The notes beneath the pieces were generated by a model. The model ran no database searches and had not been told where the DNA came from. It saw only the letters and a program-made list of their open reading frames with translations. Both the position numbers and the translations under genes were made by a program. Below, piece after piece: positions 7,849 through 15,367 of a stretch of 64,000 nucleotides of DNA. The first letter of the stretch is position 1; every line of letters starts with the position of its first letter. The stretch comes from Methylomicrobium lacus LW14 (GTDB taxonomy: Bacteria; Pseudomonadota; Gammaproteobacteria; Methylococcales; Methylomonadaceae), in the NCBI RefSeq assembly GCF_000527095.1, contig NZ_AZUN01000001.1:2294001-2358000 (forward strand), in the 5' to 3' direction.

Positions 7849-8691
7849 TTAATTTGGAAAATCATCATGTGTAGGATGTGCTTTTCCGGTAATCTCAGTA
7901 TTAACCTCTTCCTCTAAAGTGCCTGGGCAAGCAGGATGGCCAAATCCGGAGGCACTTTTACCGCCCACGATGTCATAAATGATATTATCGGCGTATTTAT
8001 CTGCCCCGGGAACATCGCTAAGCCCATTATTTGCTATCAAATTATTACGAACCCGCAAGGCAATATTGTGGTCAGCACATGAAGTATCACCGCTGACACC
8101 GATCGCGCCAACAATTTTACCATTTTTCCAGAGTGCGAGCCCCCCTCCGAAACGGTTGTTGCCGCCGGGTATTCCTCCAATGGCCGGATCATTGGCCGCT
8201 CCCCAACGCGCAGTCGGCCCTTGATAGACGACAGCAGGATTGACCGGATTGCTTTGATCAAGACCCCAAAGAAACTGCCCTGGCTGTGTTGGATAAAATA
8301 ATTTCGCGGTGGACCAAATGCCAGGAAAATCGGGAATGGTCAAAGAATTTGCAGTATAGGCTTTCTGCATCGAAATGATCCGGCTCGCCGGCCATTGCGC
8401 ACGATTATCAGACCCTGAGTAGGTTACGGCACAAACGTGTCCAAATTTGTCTACCAGCGTCGCCCACATGGGAACTTCGAGTCCTCCGTTTGCTGCTCCA
8501 TTTGCTGGACCGCTAGTGTATTTAGATAAGGTACCACCGGCAGATGCAGGCACTGACGCTTTCAAAGCTGCAGTCAAATCAGCATAATCGGGCAGATCCT
8601 TACATCCCTTTTTATCTTTATCTGCAAAGGCATGAGCCGAAACCAATGCCAGACCGCCTGCCAACACAATCGTTTTTAATGCTTTATTCAT
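7849..8691 (-). CDS. Secreted GlcG/HbpS-like haem-binding protein
   Basis: The protein has 280 residues. The start at 8691 has an AAGGGG site seven bases upstream. A signal peptide (MNKALKTIVLAGGLALVSAHAFA) is followed by a lysine/aspartate-rich segment. The later body holds the GlcG/HbpS fold: WPASRIISMQKAYTAN, then GGIPGGNNRFGGGLALWKNGKIVGAIGVSGDTSCADHNIALRVR. The G-I/A-x-G-GxxxxxDxxxA pattern is the family signature. HbpS-like proteins bind haem or corrinoids, and several are found next to alcohol dehydrogenases or c-type cytochromes. Three cysteines (CADH, VCAV, PACPG) may form disulfides in the periplasm. The coding GC is lower than in neighbouring genes, and the 240 bases upstream are AT-rich, which could indicate a strong promoter or acquisition. 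The exact ligand is not shown by the sequence. Confidence 0.82.
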   Translation of the reverse strand: MNKALKTIVLAGGLALVSAHAFADKDKKGCKDLPDYADLTAALKASVPASAGGTLSKYTSGPANGAANGGLEVPMWATLVDKFGHVCAVTYSGSDNRAQWPASRIISMQKAYTANSLTIPDFPGIWSTAKLFYPTQPGQFLWGLDQSNPVNPAVVYQGPTARWGAANDPAIGGIPGGNNRFGGGLALWKNGKIVGAIGVSGDTSCADHNIALRVRNNLIANNGLSDVPGADKYADNIIYDIVGGKSASGFGHPACPGTLEEEVNTEITGKAHPTHDDFPN

Positions 8692-8933
8692 TTTTGAACC
8701 CCTTATCAATCGTTGGAATTTGATGCTACAAGTTATCAGTCACTCTAAAATTTATAAGGACGAAGACAACTTGATAGTGCCGACGTGACAATTTGTCTTG
8801 GTCTTAATTTCAAGATTATAATTGTCGGAGCAAGATTCTAGCCGCTTGGTCTTTCTTTGTAAATTTTGCTTAACTTCTAAGTTCATTCCACTAAGCATTT
8901 TTTAATAATTTCCACTTCGAATCCTCTAACACC

Positions 8934-9575
8934 GTGAAAAATAAAAAATTTTATTTCGCTCTTATTTCGCTGTTTTTGATCGCTGCCGCTTTGGTTGCGC
9001 TCAATTTCGATCGACTTTCAAATTTAACGGAGTCTGCTGAAGCGCCAGACAGCTCCGCGGCACCCGCTCAATCAACTTCAAGCCCTACAACTCCGAGCAG
9101 CACCAATCAAATCAACGATCTATTGCGGCAAGGCACGCAGGCGCCATTGGCATCCAACAATCCGGAGGGGATCGATGACACCCAGGAAGACTTGGAAACA
9201 TTGCAGGAGGCCTTAAACGACTTTTATTCGGCTGAAGACGAACAAGACCGCGAGGCGGCGCTGATGACTCTGGGCGAATATCCCGATCCCAAAGCCAAGG
9301 AAGCGATACTTTATGCGCTGAACGACCCGGAAGACAGCGTCCGGGAGCAGGCGGTCAATCAGATCACCAGTTGGGAAGATGAAAAAGAACGCCAGCAAAT
9401 GCTGCTGACGGCCTTGACCAATGACAAGCCCGATATCGTGGTGCTGACGCTGGAATCGATTTCAGAACTCGATGACCCGGCGTTGATGCAGAAAATCAAG
9501 GAGCTCAGCAACGATAAAAACGAAGACATCAGCGAGGCCGCGAAGACTGCGCTGGAAATGGCGGACTTCGACTAA
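8934..9575 (+). CDS. Membrane-anchored HEAT-repeat protein
   Basis: The protein has 213 residues and starts with GTG. Residues 5-24 (FYFALISLFLIAAALVALNF) form a single membrane anchor or uncleaved signal. A Ser/Pro/Thr-rich linker follows (residues 38-60), then about three HEAT/PBS-lyase-type helical repeats with the typical ALxDPEDSVREQAVNQI and ALTNDKPDIVVLTLESI pattern. The protein is strongly acidic. Such repeats mediate protein-protein contacts; no enzyme motif is present. It most likely faces the periplasm. It ends convergently with the nitrate reductase locus, separated by a hairpin. The GTG start has no strong ribosome site, so a slightly different start is possible. Confidence 0.75.
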   Translation: MKNKKFYFALISLFLIAAALVALNFDRLSNLTESAEAPDSSAAPAQSTSSPTTPSSTNQINDLLRQGTQAPLASNNPEGIDDTQEDLETLQEALNDFYSAEDEQDREAALMTLGEYPDPKAKEAILYALNDPEDSVREQAVNQITSWEDEKERQQMLLTALTNDKPDIVVLTLESISELDDPALMQKIKELSNDKNEDISEAAKTALEMADFD

Positions 9576-9590
9576 ATCTTACCTCTACCC

Positions 9591-9617
9591 GATTGCCGGA
9601 AACCTTGTCCGGCAGTC
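9591..9617. terminator. Hairpin between convergent genes
   Basis: GATTGCCGGA (9591-9600) pairs with TCCGGCAGTC (9608-9617), with one G-T wobble and a 7-base loop. It lies between the convergent stops at 9575 and 9628. There is no long T-run, so termination is plausible rather than certain. Confidence 0.5.
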
Positions 9618-9627
9618 GGACCTGAAC

Positions 9628-11541
9628 TCATTTTCCAACGATCCACTTCACATGCGCGATCATGTCCTTGAGCGAATTTTCTCGGATCGTCTGCATCAAT
9701 TCCTTCACCTTGAATTCATGATGCCGCTCATAAGCAACGCCGTGCTGAGGCATATCGGCCAGTCCTGTCTCGCGGGCATGTTCGATGAAGCCGCTGTTTT
9801 TCCAGAAGAACGCGCCGGGCATCGTGGTCGGAATCACCAGCACGAAGAACAGCGAACGGCTGAAAACGCTGCTGGTCAGCATCAACAGGCATAACATCAG
9901 GCCTGCAATCAGGCCGAAACCATCTGAAAAGCCATGGACGGTCAACAGGAGAGCGAGCGACAGGCTCGTTACCAGCAAGGCATTACGGAATATATATGAC
10001 TTACCGTATTGGGTCACCTGGCGATAATACGATGCCGCACCTTCGTGGTTGCTGTGTTGCATTTCATGGGCATGCGCCAGATGGCCAACGCCTTCCAGCG
10101 CCAGTCCTGTCATTATGATGAAGACGAGTATGTGCAGCAATATTTGGGAGCTTTCGGCAGCAAGCGGCTGTGTCAGCACACAAACCGAGGCAATGATCAA
10201 CGCCCCCAAACTGAGCATGGAACCGAAGAATGCCGTTCCGGTTTGCCAGTGATTCCAAAAAGGCCGGGCTGGAATTCTATAGAGTTTGTACATATAGAAT
10301 AAACCGATTGCGCCGCCGGCCACGCCGATCAACGCGAAACCGTTCGCCAGAAACCGGGCAAAAACATGATCGAATAAGGCAAAGAAGACATAACCCAGCA
10401 GACCGGTATAAAACAGCGAAACCCCAGCGATCTCCCGGCTCACCGGCGACCATCTCAGATTATTGAAACCCCGGTAAAAACGATGCGGTTTGCCGAGGTG
10501 CATGTTCAATTTGAACAGCCCCGTCGTTGCAATCATCACCAAGCCGGTCAGCAAGGGCCATTTGAGATACGGTTCCTGCAATGCCGCCAGCGCAGGCAAG
10601 CCCAGCCAGGAAGCCGCTATCGTCATGATAAAAGCCCCGACCGTCGCCTGGGTGCATAACGTGAAGATGACATGCGCGCTCTCATGGCTGGTCAGCAGTT
10701 TTTTCAAATTCCAGTGCTTTTCCCATCGGTGCTTGTCATGGACGGTCGCCTTGAATTTGCCTTTTTCCTCGTCGTCGCGCAGATATTTCAGCGGCACCGC
10801 ATCGGTGCGGGTGACTTCCTTCGGCATCGGGCGGTTTTGCTGAAAACGGATGTTGGGATGGGTAATATCGGTGGACGGGAAGCCCGGAATCGAGGTTTTA
10901 GCCTGCACCCGGTTTTGCGGAATGTTTTCAATCACCCCGAAATCCAGCGCATTGCCCAGGCAGGCGGCGACGCAGGCCGGCTTCAGATTGACTTCTAGAC
11001 GGTCGACGCACATATTGCATTTGGACACCTCGCCCTTAACCGGATCGAGTTGCGGCGCGTTATAGGGGCAAACCCAGGTGCAGTAGCCGCAGCCGAAACA
11101 GATGTCGGGGTCCTGCAGCACCGCGCCGTATTCGGCGAACTTGGTGTAGGCGCGGGTCGGACAGCCTTTCAGGCACACCGGATCGTCGCAATGATTGCAC
11201 GCCATCGAGATATTCAGGCGCTTGTAATCGGGATAAGAACCGCCTTCGACGAAGCCCACGGAACGGTAAGCCAGATGAACAGGCAGATCGTTTTTTTCGC
11301 TGCAAGCCGATTCACAGGCATGGCAGCCGATGCAGTTGTCGGCGTTAAAATAAAAGCCGTGCTGTTTATAGCGGTTGGGATTTTCTCCTATGACGGGAAT
11401 GTTATTGATGTTCAGGCTGCTGTTTCTCAGTTCGCTGGCTTTATGGGTCAGCTCGATATTCTGTCCATAACGATTTTGTTTTTGCGCCGCCTTGTCATTT
11501 AAAAAAGCATACTTGGGCTCGTCTGCTCGTACTTCAGCCAT
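9628..11541 (-). CDS. Fused DmsB-like four-cluster ferredoxin and DmsC-like membrane anchor
   Basis: Residues 60-260 form an electron-transfer subunit with four cysteine groups for [4Fe-4S] clusters: CIGCHACESAC, CNHCDDPVCLKGCP, CFGCGYCTWVCP and CNMC...CVAACLGNALDFG. From about residue 280 there are eight hydrophobic helices of the DmsC type that would hold a quinol site. Normally DmsB and DmsC are separate proteins; here they are one chain of 637 residues. The gene follows the nitrate reductase with about 14 bases between them, so it most probably feeds quinol electrons to that enzyme in place of a ferredoxin or NADH subunit. The ATG at 11541 has better spacing to GGAG than the ATG at 11544. 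No Tat signal is seen, so the Fe-S part is probably cytoplasmic. Confidence 0.88.
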   Translation of the reverse strand: MAEVRADEPKYAFLNDKAAQKQNRYGQNIELTHKASELRNSSLNINNIPVIGENPNRYKQHGFYFNADNCIGCHACESACSEKNDLPVHLAYRSVGFVEGGSYPDYKRLNISMACNHCDDPVCLKGCPTRAYTKFAEYGAVLQDPDICFGCGYCTWVCPYNAPQLDPVKGEVSKCNMCVDRLEVNLKPACVAACLGNALDFGVIENIPQNRVQAKTSIPGFPSTDITHPNIRFQQNRPMPKEVTRTDAVPLKYLRDDEEKGKFKATVHDKHRWEKHWNLKKLLTSHESAHVIFTLCTQATVGAFIMTIAASWLGLPALAALQEPYLKWPLLTGLVMIATTGLFKLNMHLGKPHRFYRGFNNLRWSPVSREIAGVSLFYTGLLGYVFFALFDHVFARFLANGFALIGVAGGAIGLFYMYKLYRIPARPFWNHWQTGTAFFGSMLSLGALIIASVCVLTQPLAAESSQILLHILVFIIMTGLALEGVGHLAHAHEMQHSNHEGAASYYRQVTQYGKSYIFRNALLVTSLSLALLLTVHGFSDGFGLIAGLMLCLLMLTSSVFSRSLFFVLVIPTTMPGAFFWKNSGFIEHARETGLADMPQHGVAYERHHEFKVKELMQTIRENSLKDMIAHVKWIVGK

Positions 11542-11555
11542 CATGATCTCCGATA

Positions 11556-13748
11556 TTAATAGGTGCGCGATTCTTTGTTTAGCTGGGCGGCAATTTGCTG
11601 ATCGACCTTTTCAATCCTGACCGCCTGCTGCTTGAATGCGGGCTGCCTTGAGTGGGGATCGAGCAGGCCCAAGGTGAGCCGGTTGACGCAATCGAAAAAA
11701 TGAAACGGAATAAACACCATGTTTTTGGGAACGCGCTGAGTCAACATCACCATCACCACCGCATCGCCCCGGCGCGAGACAGCGCGTACATAAGATTGAT
11801 GCTCTATACCCAGGGCCTCCGCGGCTTCGGGATTCATCTCCATGAATGGGATCGGGCTAAATTTGTTGTTGTTGCCGATTTTTCCGGTCTTGGTTCGGGT
11901 ATGCCAGTGCTCGACCAGACGGCCGGAATTCAGCCAGAACGGATAGTCGCCATCCGGTACTTCATTGTTATTGATAAACGGCAGCGGAATCAATTTGGCC
12001 CTACCGCCTTTGTAGCGAAAGGATTGAGACTGCGTGTACAGCCGCTGTTCGCCATTGACGCCCTGCTTCGCCTGGTCTTCGGTATAGGGCCATTGGATGC
12101 CGCGCTTTTGTTCGATCAGATCATGGCTCATGCCCGAAATATCGCAAAGGCGGCCCTTGGACAGCTGCTTCATTTCCTCGAACACGTCGGCGGGACGATC
12201 CGGAAATTTAATCTTCTGTCCTTGCTCAAAACGCTTGGCCAGCAGATTGAAAATTTCCAGGTCCGATTTCGAATCGGCGTAAGGAGCTTTGACCTGGCGG
12301 GTAATGTTGACCCGACGTTCGGTGTTGGTAAACACACCTTCCTTTTCCGCCCAGGTCGCCGCAGGTAAAAAGATATGAGCGTATTGATTCGATTCCGCGT
12401 CGGCGTAACAATCCTGCACGATCAGGCATTCCAGTTTTTTCAGGGTTTTGCGTATGCGCGCGGTGTCGGGCATCGACGTCATCGGATTGGTCGCAACCAG
12501 CCACAAGCCCTTGATCTCGCCGGCTTCAATGGCGGGAAATATGTCGGTTTCGGTCAGGCCGCGCTGCTTGGGGAAAAACTCGGGATCGATGCCCCAGAAT
12601 TTTGCAATTTCCTCACGCTCCTCCGGCTTTTCCAATGCCCGATAACCGGGCAAGCCGGAACAGGAGGACCATTCGCGCGTCCCCATCGCATTGCACTGGC
12701 CGGTGATCGACAAACTGGTGCCGCCGGGCTTGCCGATGTTGCCGGTGACCAGATTCAGATTGTTGATACCGACGACGCCGTCCGAGCCGTGGGTGCTCTG
12801 GTTGATGCCCATCGTCCAGATACTCATCGCGCGGTCCGCCTTGGCGTAATATCTTGCGACTGTGCGGATGGTTTCGGCGTCGATGCCGCAAATCATTGAT
12901 GCAGTCTCAGGATCGTAGTTTTGCACTTCTTTGGCCAGCTCCTCGAAGCCGGTGGTGTTGGTATCGATATACTCGCGATCTTCCAGACCTTCGGCCAGAA
13001 TCACATGAATCAGCGCATTTTGCAGCACGACATCGGTGCCCGGCGTGATCGGCAGATGGATATCGGCAAACTGCGCCAGCATCGTCACGCGCGGATCGAC
13101 GACGATCAACGGAAATTTGCGTTTTTCCAATGCTTCCTTCAAACGCCAGTAAATGATCGGATGCTGTTCCGGCAGGTTCGAACCCCAGGCAATCAGGCAG
13201 TCGGTATGCTCGAAATCCTCATAGCATCCCGGAGGGCCGTCCGAACCGAACGAGCGTTTATAGCCCGACACCGCCGACGCCATGCACAACGTGGTATTGC
13301 CGTCGTAATTGTTGCTACCGATGACGCCGCGCGCCAGTTTGCCGAGTGTATAGAACTCCTCGGTCAGGAGTTGCCCCGTCGAAACGATCGCGAAGGCGTC
13401 GCGCCCGTAGGTGCGCTGAATCCGCTTGATTTCCGACGCCATTTTATCCAGCGCCGTGTCCCACTCCGCATCCTGGTAGGGCTGGTATATCGAGTTTCGC
13501 AGCAAAGGCTTCTGGCCGCGTCCTGGGGCTTCGAACACCTGATATTCGAAAATCCCTTTGAGACACAGCTTGCCGCGATTGACATCGGCGCCGCCGACGC
13601 CCCGAGTCGCCACCGGTTTACCCTCGGCATTGCTGCCGATTTCAATCGAACAACCGGTGGAACAATAGCCGCAAGTTGAATACGTCCATTTTACGACGCC
13701 CTTATCGGCCATCTTGATCGGATTTTTTTTATTTCGTCCAAATAGCAT
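11556..13748 (-). CDS. narB: Assimilatory nitrate reductase catalytic subunit (NarB/NasA type)
   Basis: This 730-residue molybdopterin oxidoreductase reduces nitrate to nitrite. The N-terminal [4Fe-4S] site is CGYCSTGC...GKLCLKG (residues ~27-65). The block NTTLCMASAVSGYKRSFGSDGPP carries the probable Mo-ligand cysteine. WGSNLPEQHPI, TMGINQSTHG, NLNLVTGNIGKPGG and the C-terminal molydopterin-binding domain are all present. There is no twin-arginine signal, so it acts in the cytoplasm as expected for assimilation. It lacks the C-terminal BFD-like [2Fe-2S] extension found in some NasA proteins. The partner fused DmsBC gene follows directly. The ribosome site is weak; an internal ATG at 13712 is an alternative start. 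A dispersed repeat separates it from phzF upstream, so it may have its own promoter or read-through. Confidence 0.92.
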   Translation of the reverse strand: MLFGRNKKNPIKMADKGVVKWTYSTCGYCSTGCSIEIGSNAEGKPVATRGVGGADVNRGKLCLKGIFEYQVFEAPGRGQKPLLRNSIYQPYQDAEWDTALDKMASEIKRIQRTYGRDAFAIVSTGQLLTEEFYTLGKLARGVIGSNNYDGNTTLCMASAVSGYKRSFGSDGPPGCYEDFEHTDCLIAWGSNLPEQHPIIYWRLKEALEKRKFPLIVVDPRVTMLAQFADIHLPITPGTDVVLQNALIHVILAEGLEDREYIDTNTTGFEELAKEVQNYDPETASMICGIDAETIRTVARYYAKADRAMSIWTMGINQSTHGSDGVVGINNLNLVTGNIGKPGGTSLSITGQCNAMGTREWSSCSGLPGYRALEKPEEREEIAKFWGIDPEFFPKQRGLTETDIFPAIEAGEIKGLWLVATNPMTSMPDTARIRKTLKKLECLIVQDCYADAESNQYAHIFLPAATWAEKEGVFTNTERRVNITRQVKAPYADSKSDLEIFNLLAKRFEQGQKIKFPDRPADVFEEMKQLSKGRLCDISGMSHDLIEQKRGIQWPYTEDQAKQGVNGEQRLYTQSQSFRYKGGRAKLIPLPFINNNEVPDGDYPFWLNSGRLVEHWHTRTKTGKIGNNNKFSPIPFMEMNPEAAEALGIEHQSYVRAVSRRGDAVVMVMLTQRVPKNMVFIPFHFFDCVNRLTLGLLDPHSRQPAFKQQAVRIEKVDQQIAAQLNKESRTY

Positions 13749-13812
13749 AAATCGTCAACTCTGTTGTGTGATCATTCGTCCTTTGCTTTGCCTCTCCTCG
13801 TTCTCACGCGCC

Positions 13813-13976
13813 GCGTCACTGCCATTAAGTTAAGGATGGCCGGTCCCTTCTCCCTCCGGGAGAAGGCTAGGATGAGGGGATCAAAATAAAGTATTTTTCC
13901 TTATTTTATTCCCCTCACCCCTACCCTCTCCCGAAGGGCGAGGGAGATAACTGCCTTAACTTAATGGCAGTGACGC
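13813..13976. repeat. Dispersed MITE-like inverted repeat, copy A
   Basis: This 164-bp element ends in a perfect 23-bp terminal inverted repeat (13813-13835 and 13954-13976; core TCACTGCCATTAAGTTAAGG), and the interior can also fold back imperfectly (CTCCCTCCGGGAG and CTCTCCCGAAGGGCGAG hairpins). It fills most of the gap between narB and phzF. A second full copy in the opposite orientation is at 30981-31184, and a partial one at 21591-21755. It has no coding capacity, consistent with a non-autonomous mobile or extragenic palindromic element. Confidence 0.88.
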
Positions 13977-14042
13977 GCCGCGTGGGCATGCGGTTTAGGC
14001 GCGCCCGCGCCGCGGCAACCAGTCCGCAGCGCGGCTGGACTC

Positions 14043-14067
14043 GGTTCCCACGTAGCACGCGGGAACC
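14043..14067. repeat. Palindromic flank module of the dispersed repeat
   Basis: A 25-bp near-palindrome of the form GGTTCCCACG ... CGCGGGAACC lies 66 bases outside copy A. The same module occurs at 21671-21695 and, with compensating arm changes, at 31255-31279. It belongs to the repeat family rather than to phzF. Confidence 0.75.
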
Positions 14068-14120
14068 GGAAAAGGGGCGCGATACCCTGAAGGGCATAAA
14101 TGCGCACTTTACATTGGCCA

Positions 14121-15032
14121 TCAATCCGGCAAAAACACCGTACCCTGGGCAAAAATCACCGCGCTGCCGCCGACCCGGAGGGTCAATTGCGCCTTGCCCT
14201 TGTGATCCATTTCGATGTTGATCACGCTGCGGCGCGAGTTCTCGTCGCCGCGGTCCACCGCGAAGGTATGGGTGCCCTTGCGCGTCTGCTCGAACGAACA
14301 CAGGTAGGAGGCGAAGGCCGGTACCGCCGCGCCGACCGGCGGATCGTCGTCATGGCCGATGTGCGGCCCCAAGAGGCGCAGGTTGAAATCGGAATCGGAA
14401 TAAGGCGTTTTCGGCGCGAACAGCAGGATTTCCTGCGCGGCGGTCTGCGGCGCGGCGGACCGGCTCCAGGCCGCGTAATTGAAGCGCGCCTTGCGCACCG
14501 TTTCATATTTCCAGACCGGCACGACCAGATACGGCATGCCGCAGGCGACCAGGCGCGCCGAATATTTGATGTGATCGAGATCGGCTTGCTGGATCGACAG
14601 CACGGCCGCCAGTTCCTCGTCGGTCGGCGCGAAGCGGTCGATGATCGAGGACACCTTGTTCGTGAACTGCACGAACATCGGCTTGCCGTTCTCGGCGGTG
14701 ATGTTCACCTCGATCGGCCCCGCATTCTGTTCGAACACGACCGGCGTGACCGGATCGTCGAGCTTGATGTCGCCGCACAGCCCGAGCACATAGGCGGTCG
14801 CGATGATCGGGTGCCCCGCGAAATCGACCTCGGCCTTCGGCGAAAACATCCTGAGTTTGCGCAGGTCGCCGCCGGGATGGAAGACGAAAACGGTCTCCCA
14901 CAGATTCAACTCGTTCGCGATTTTTTGCATCTCAACGTCGCCAAGGCCGTCCGCGTTCGGGAACACCGCGATTTGCGCGCCGTTGAAGACCTGCCGGGTA
15001 AATACGTCGGCAATGTAATACTGATATTTCAT
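14121..15032 (-). CDS. PhzF-family isomerase/epimerase-like protein
   Basis: The protein has 303 residues with the two-domain diaminopimelate-epimerase-like fold of the PhzF family. The N-terminus reads YYIADVFTRQVFNGAQIAVF, the catalytic Glu sits in NLWETVFVF near residue 47, and FAGHPIIATAYVL and a late GxxxxF segment match the family. PhzF isomerises a phenazine precursor, but most family members have unknown substrates. Its start lies two bases after the nirD stop, so it is translated in the nirBD transcript. A housekeeping or metabolite-repair role linked to nitrite reduction is possible but unproven. No other phenazine genes are present, so phenazine synthesis is not suggested. Confidence 0.85.
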   Translation of the reverse strand: MKYQYYIADVFTRQVFNGAQIAVFPNADGLGDVEMQKIANELNLWETVFVFHPGGDLRKLRMFSPKAEVDFAGHPIIATAYVLGLCGDIKLDDPVTPVVFEQNAGPIEVNITAENGKPMFVQFTNKVSSIIDRFAPTDEELAAVLSIQQADLDHIKYSARLVACGMPYLVVPVWKYETVRKARFNYAAWSRSAAPQTAAQEILLFAPKTPYSDSDFNLRLLGPHIGHDDDPPVGAAVPAFASYLCSFEQTRKGTHTFAVDRGDENSRRSVINIEMDHKGKAQLTLRVGGSAVIFAQGTVFLPD

Positions 15033-15034
15033 CT

Positions 15035-15367
15035 TTAGTCTCCGATGCCGACTGCGACCCGGCCGTTTTCAATCCGGATCGGGTACACGGGCACCGATAC
15101 CGCCGCATCCTCCACGCAGACCCCGGTCTGCAGGTTGAAATGCTGTTTATACAAGGGCGAGGCGACCACGATCTGGCCGTTGATGTCGCCGATCATGCCG
15201 CGCGACAGCACGTTCGCCTGACCGATCGGATCGTAATTGCCGATCGCAAACACGGCCTGTTCTTTCGGCATGAAAAAAATCGCCACCTGTTGTCCATTTA
15301 CCAGCGCGCAGACGCCCGAATTGGGCTGAAGGTCGTCCGCGCCGCACACATCGATCCATTCGGTCAT
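15035..15367 (-). CDS. nirD: Nitrite reductase (NAD(P)H) small subunit NirD
   Basis: This is a 110-residue Rieske-like beta-barrel protein. WIDVCGADDLQPNSGVCALVNGQQVAIF is the typical N-terminus, and SPLYKQHFNLQTGVC replaces the metal-ligand loop with a Lys/His version lacking the CxH...CxxH pairs, as in NirD. It partners NirB in cytoplasmic reduction of nitrite to ammonium. The start codon overlaps the nirB stop (ATGA), a sign of translational coupling. Confidence 0.95.
   Translation of the reverse strand: MTEWIDVCGADDLQPNSGVCALVNGQQVAIFFMPKEQAVFAIGNYDPIGQANVLSRGMIGDINGQIVVASPLYKQHFNLQTGVCVEDAAVSVPVYPIRIENGRVAVGIGD

Noticed and set aside
13180..13195. GTTCGAACCCC, which resembles a tRNA T-loop
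   Set aside because: It lies within the nitrate reductase coding sequence and no acceptor or anticodon arms can be folded around it.
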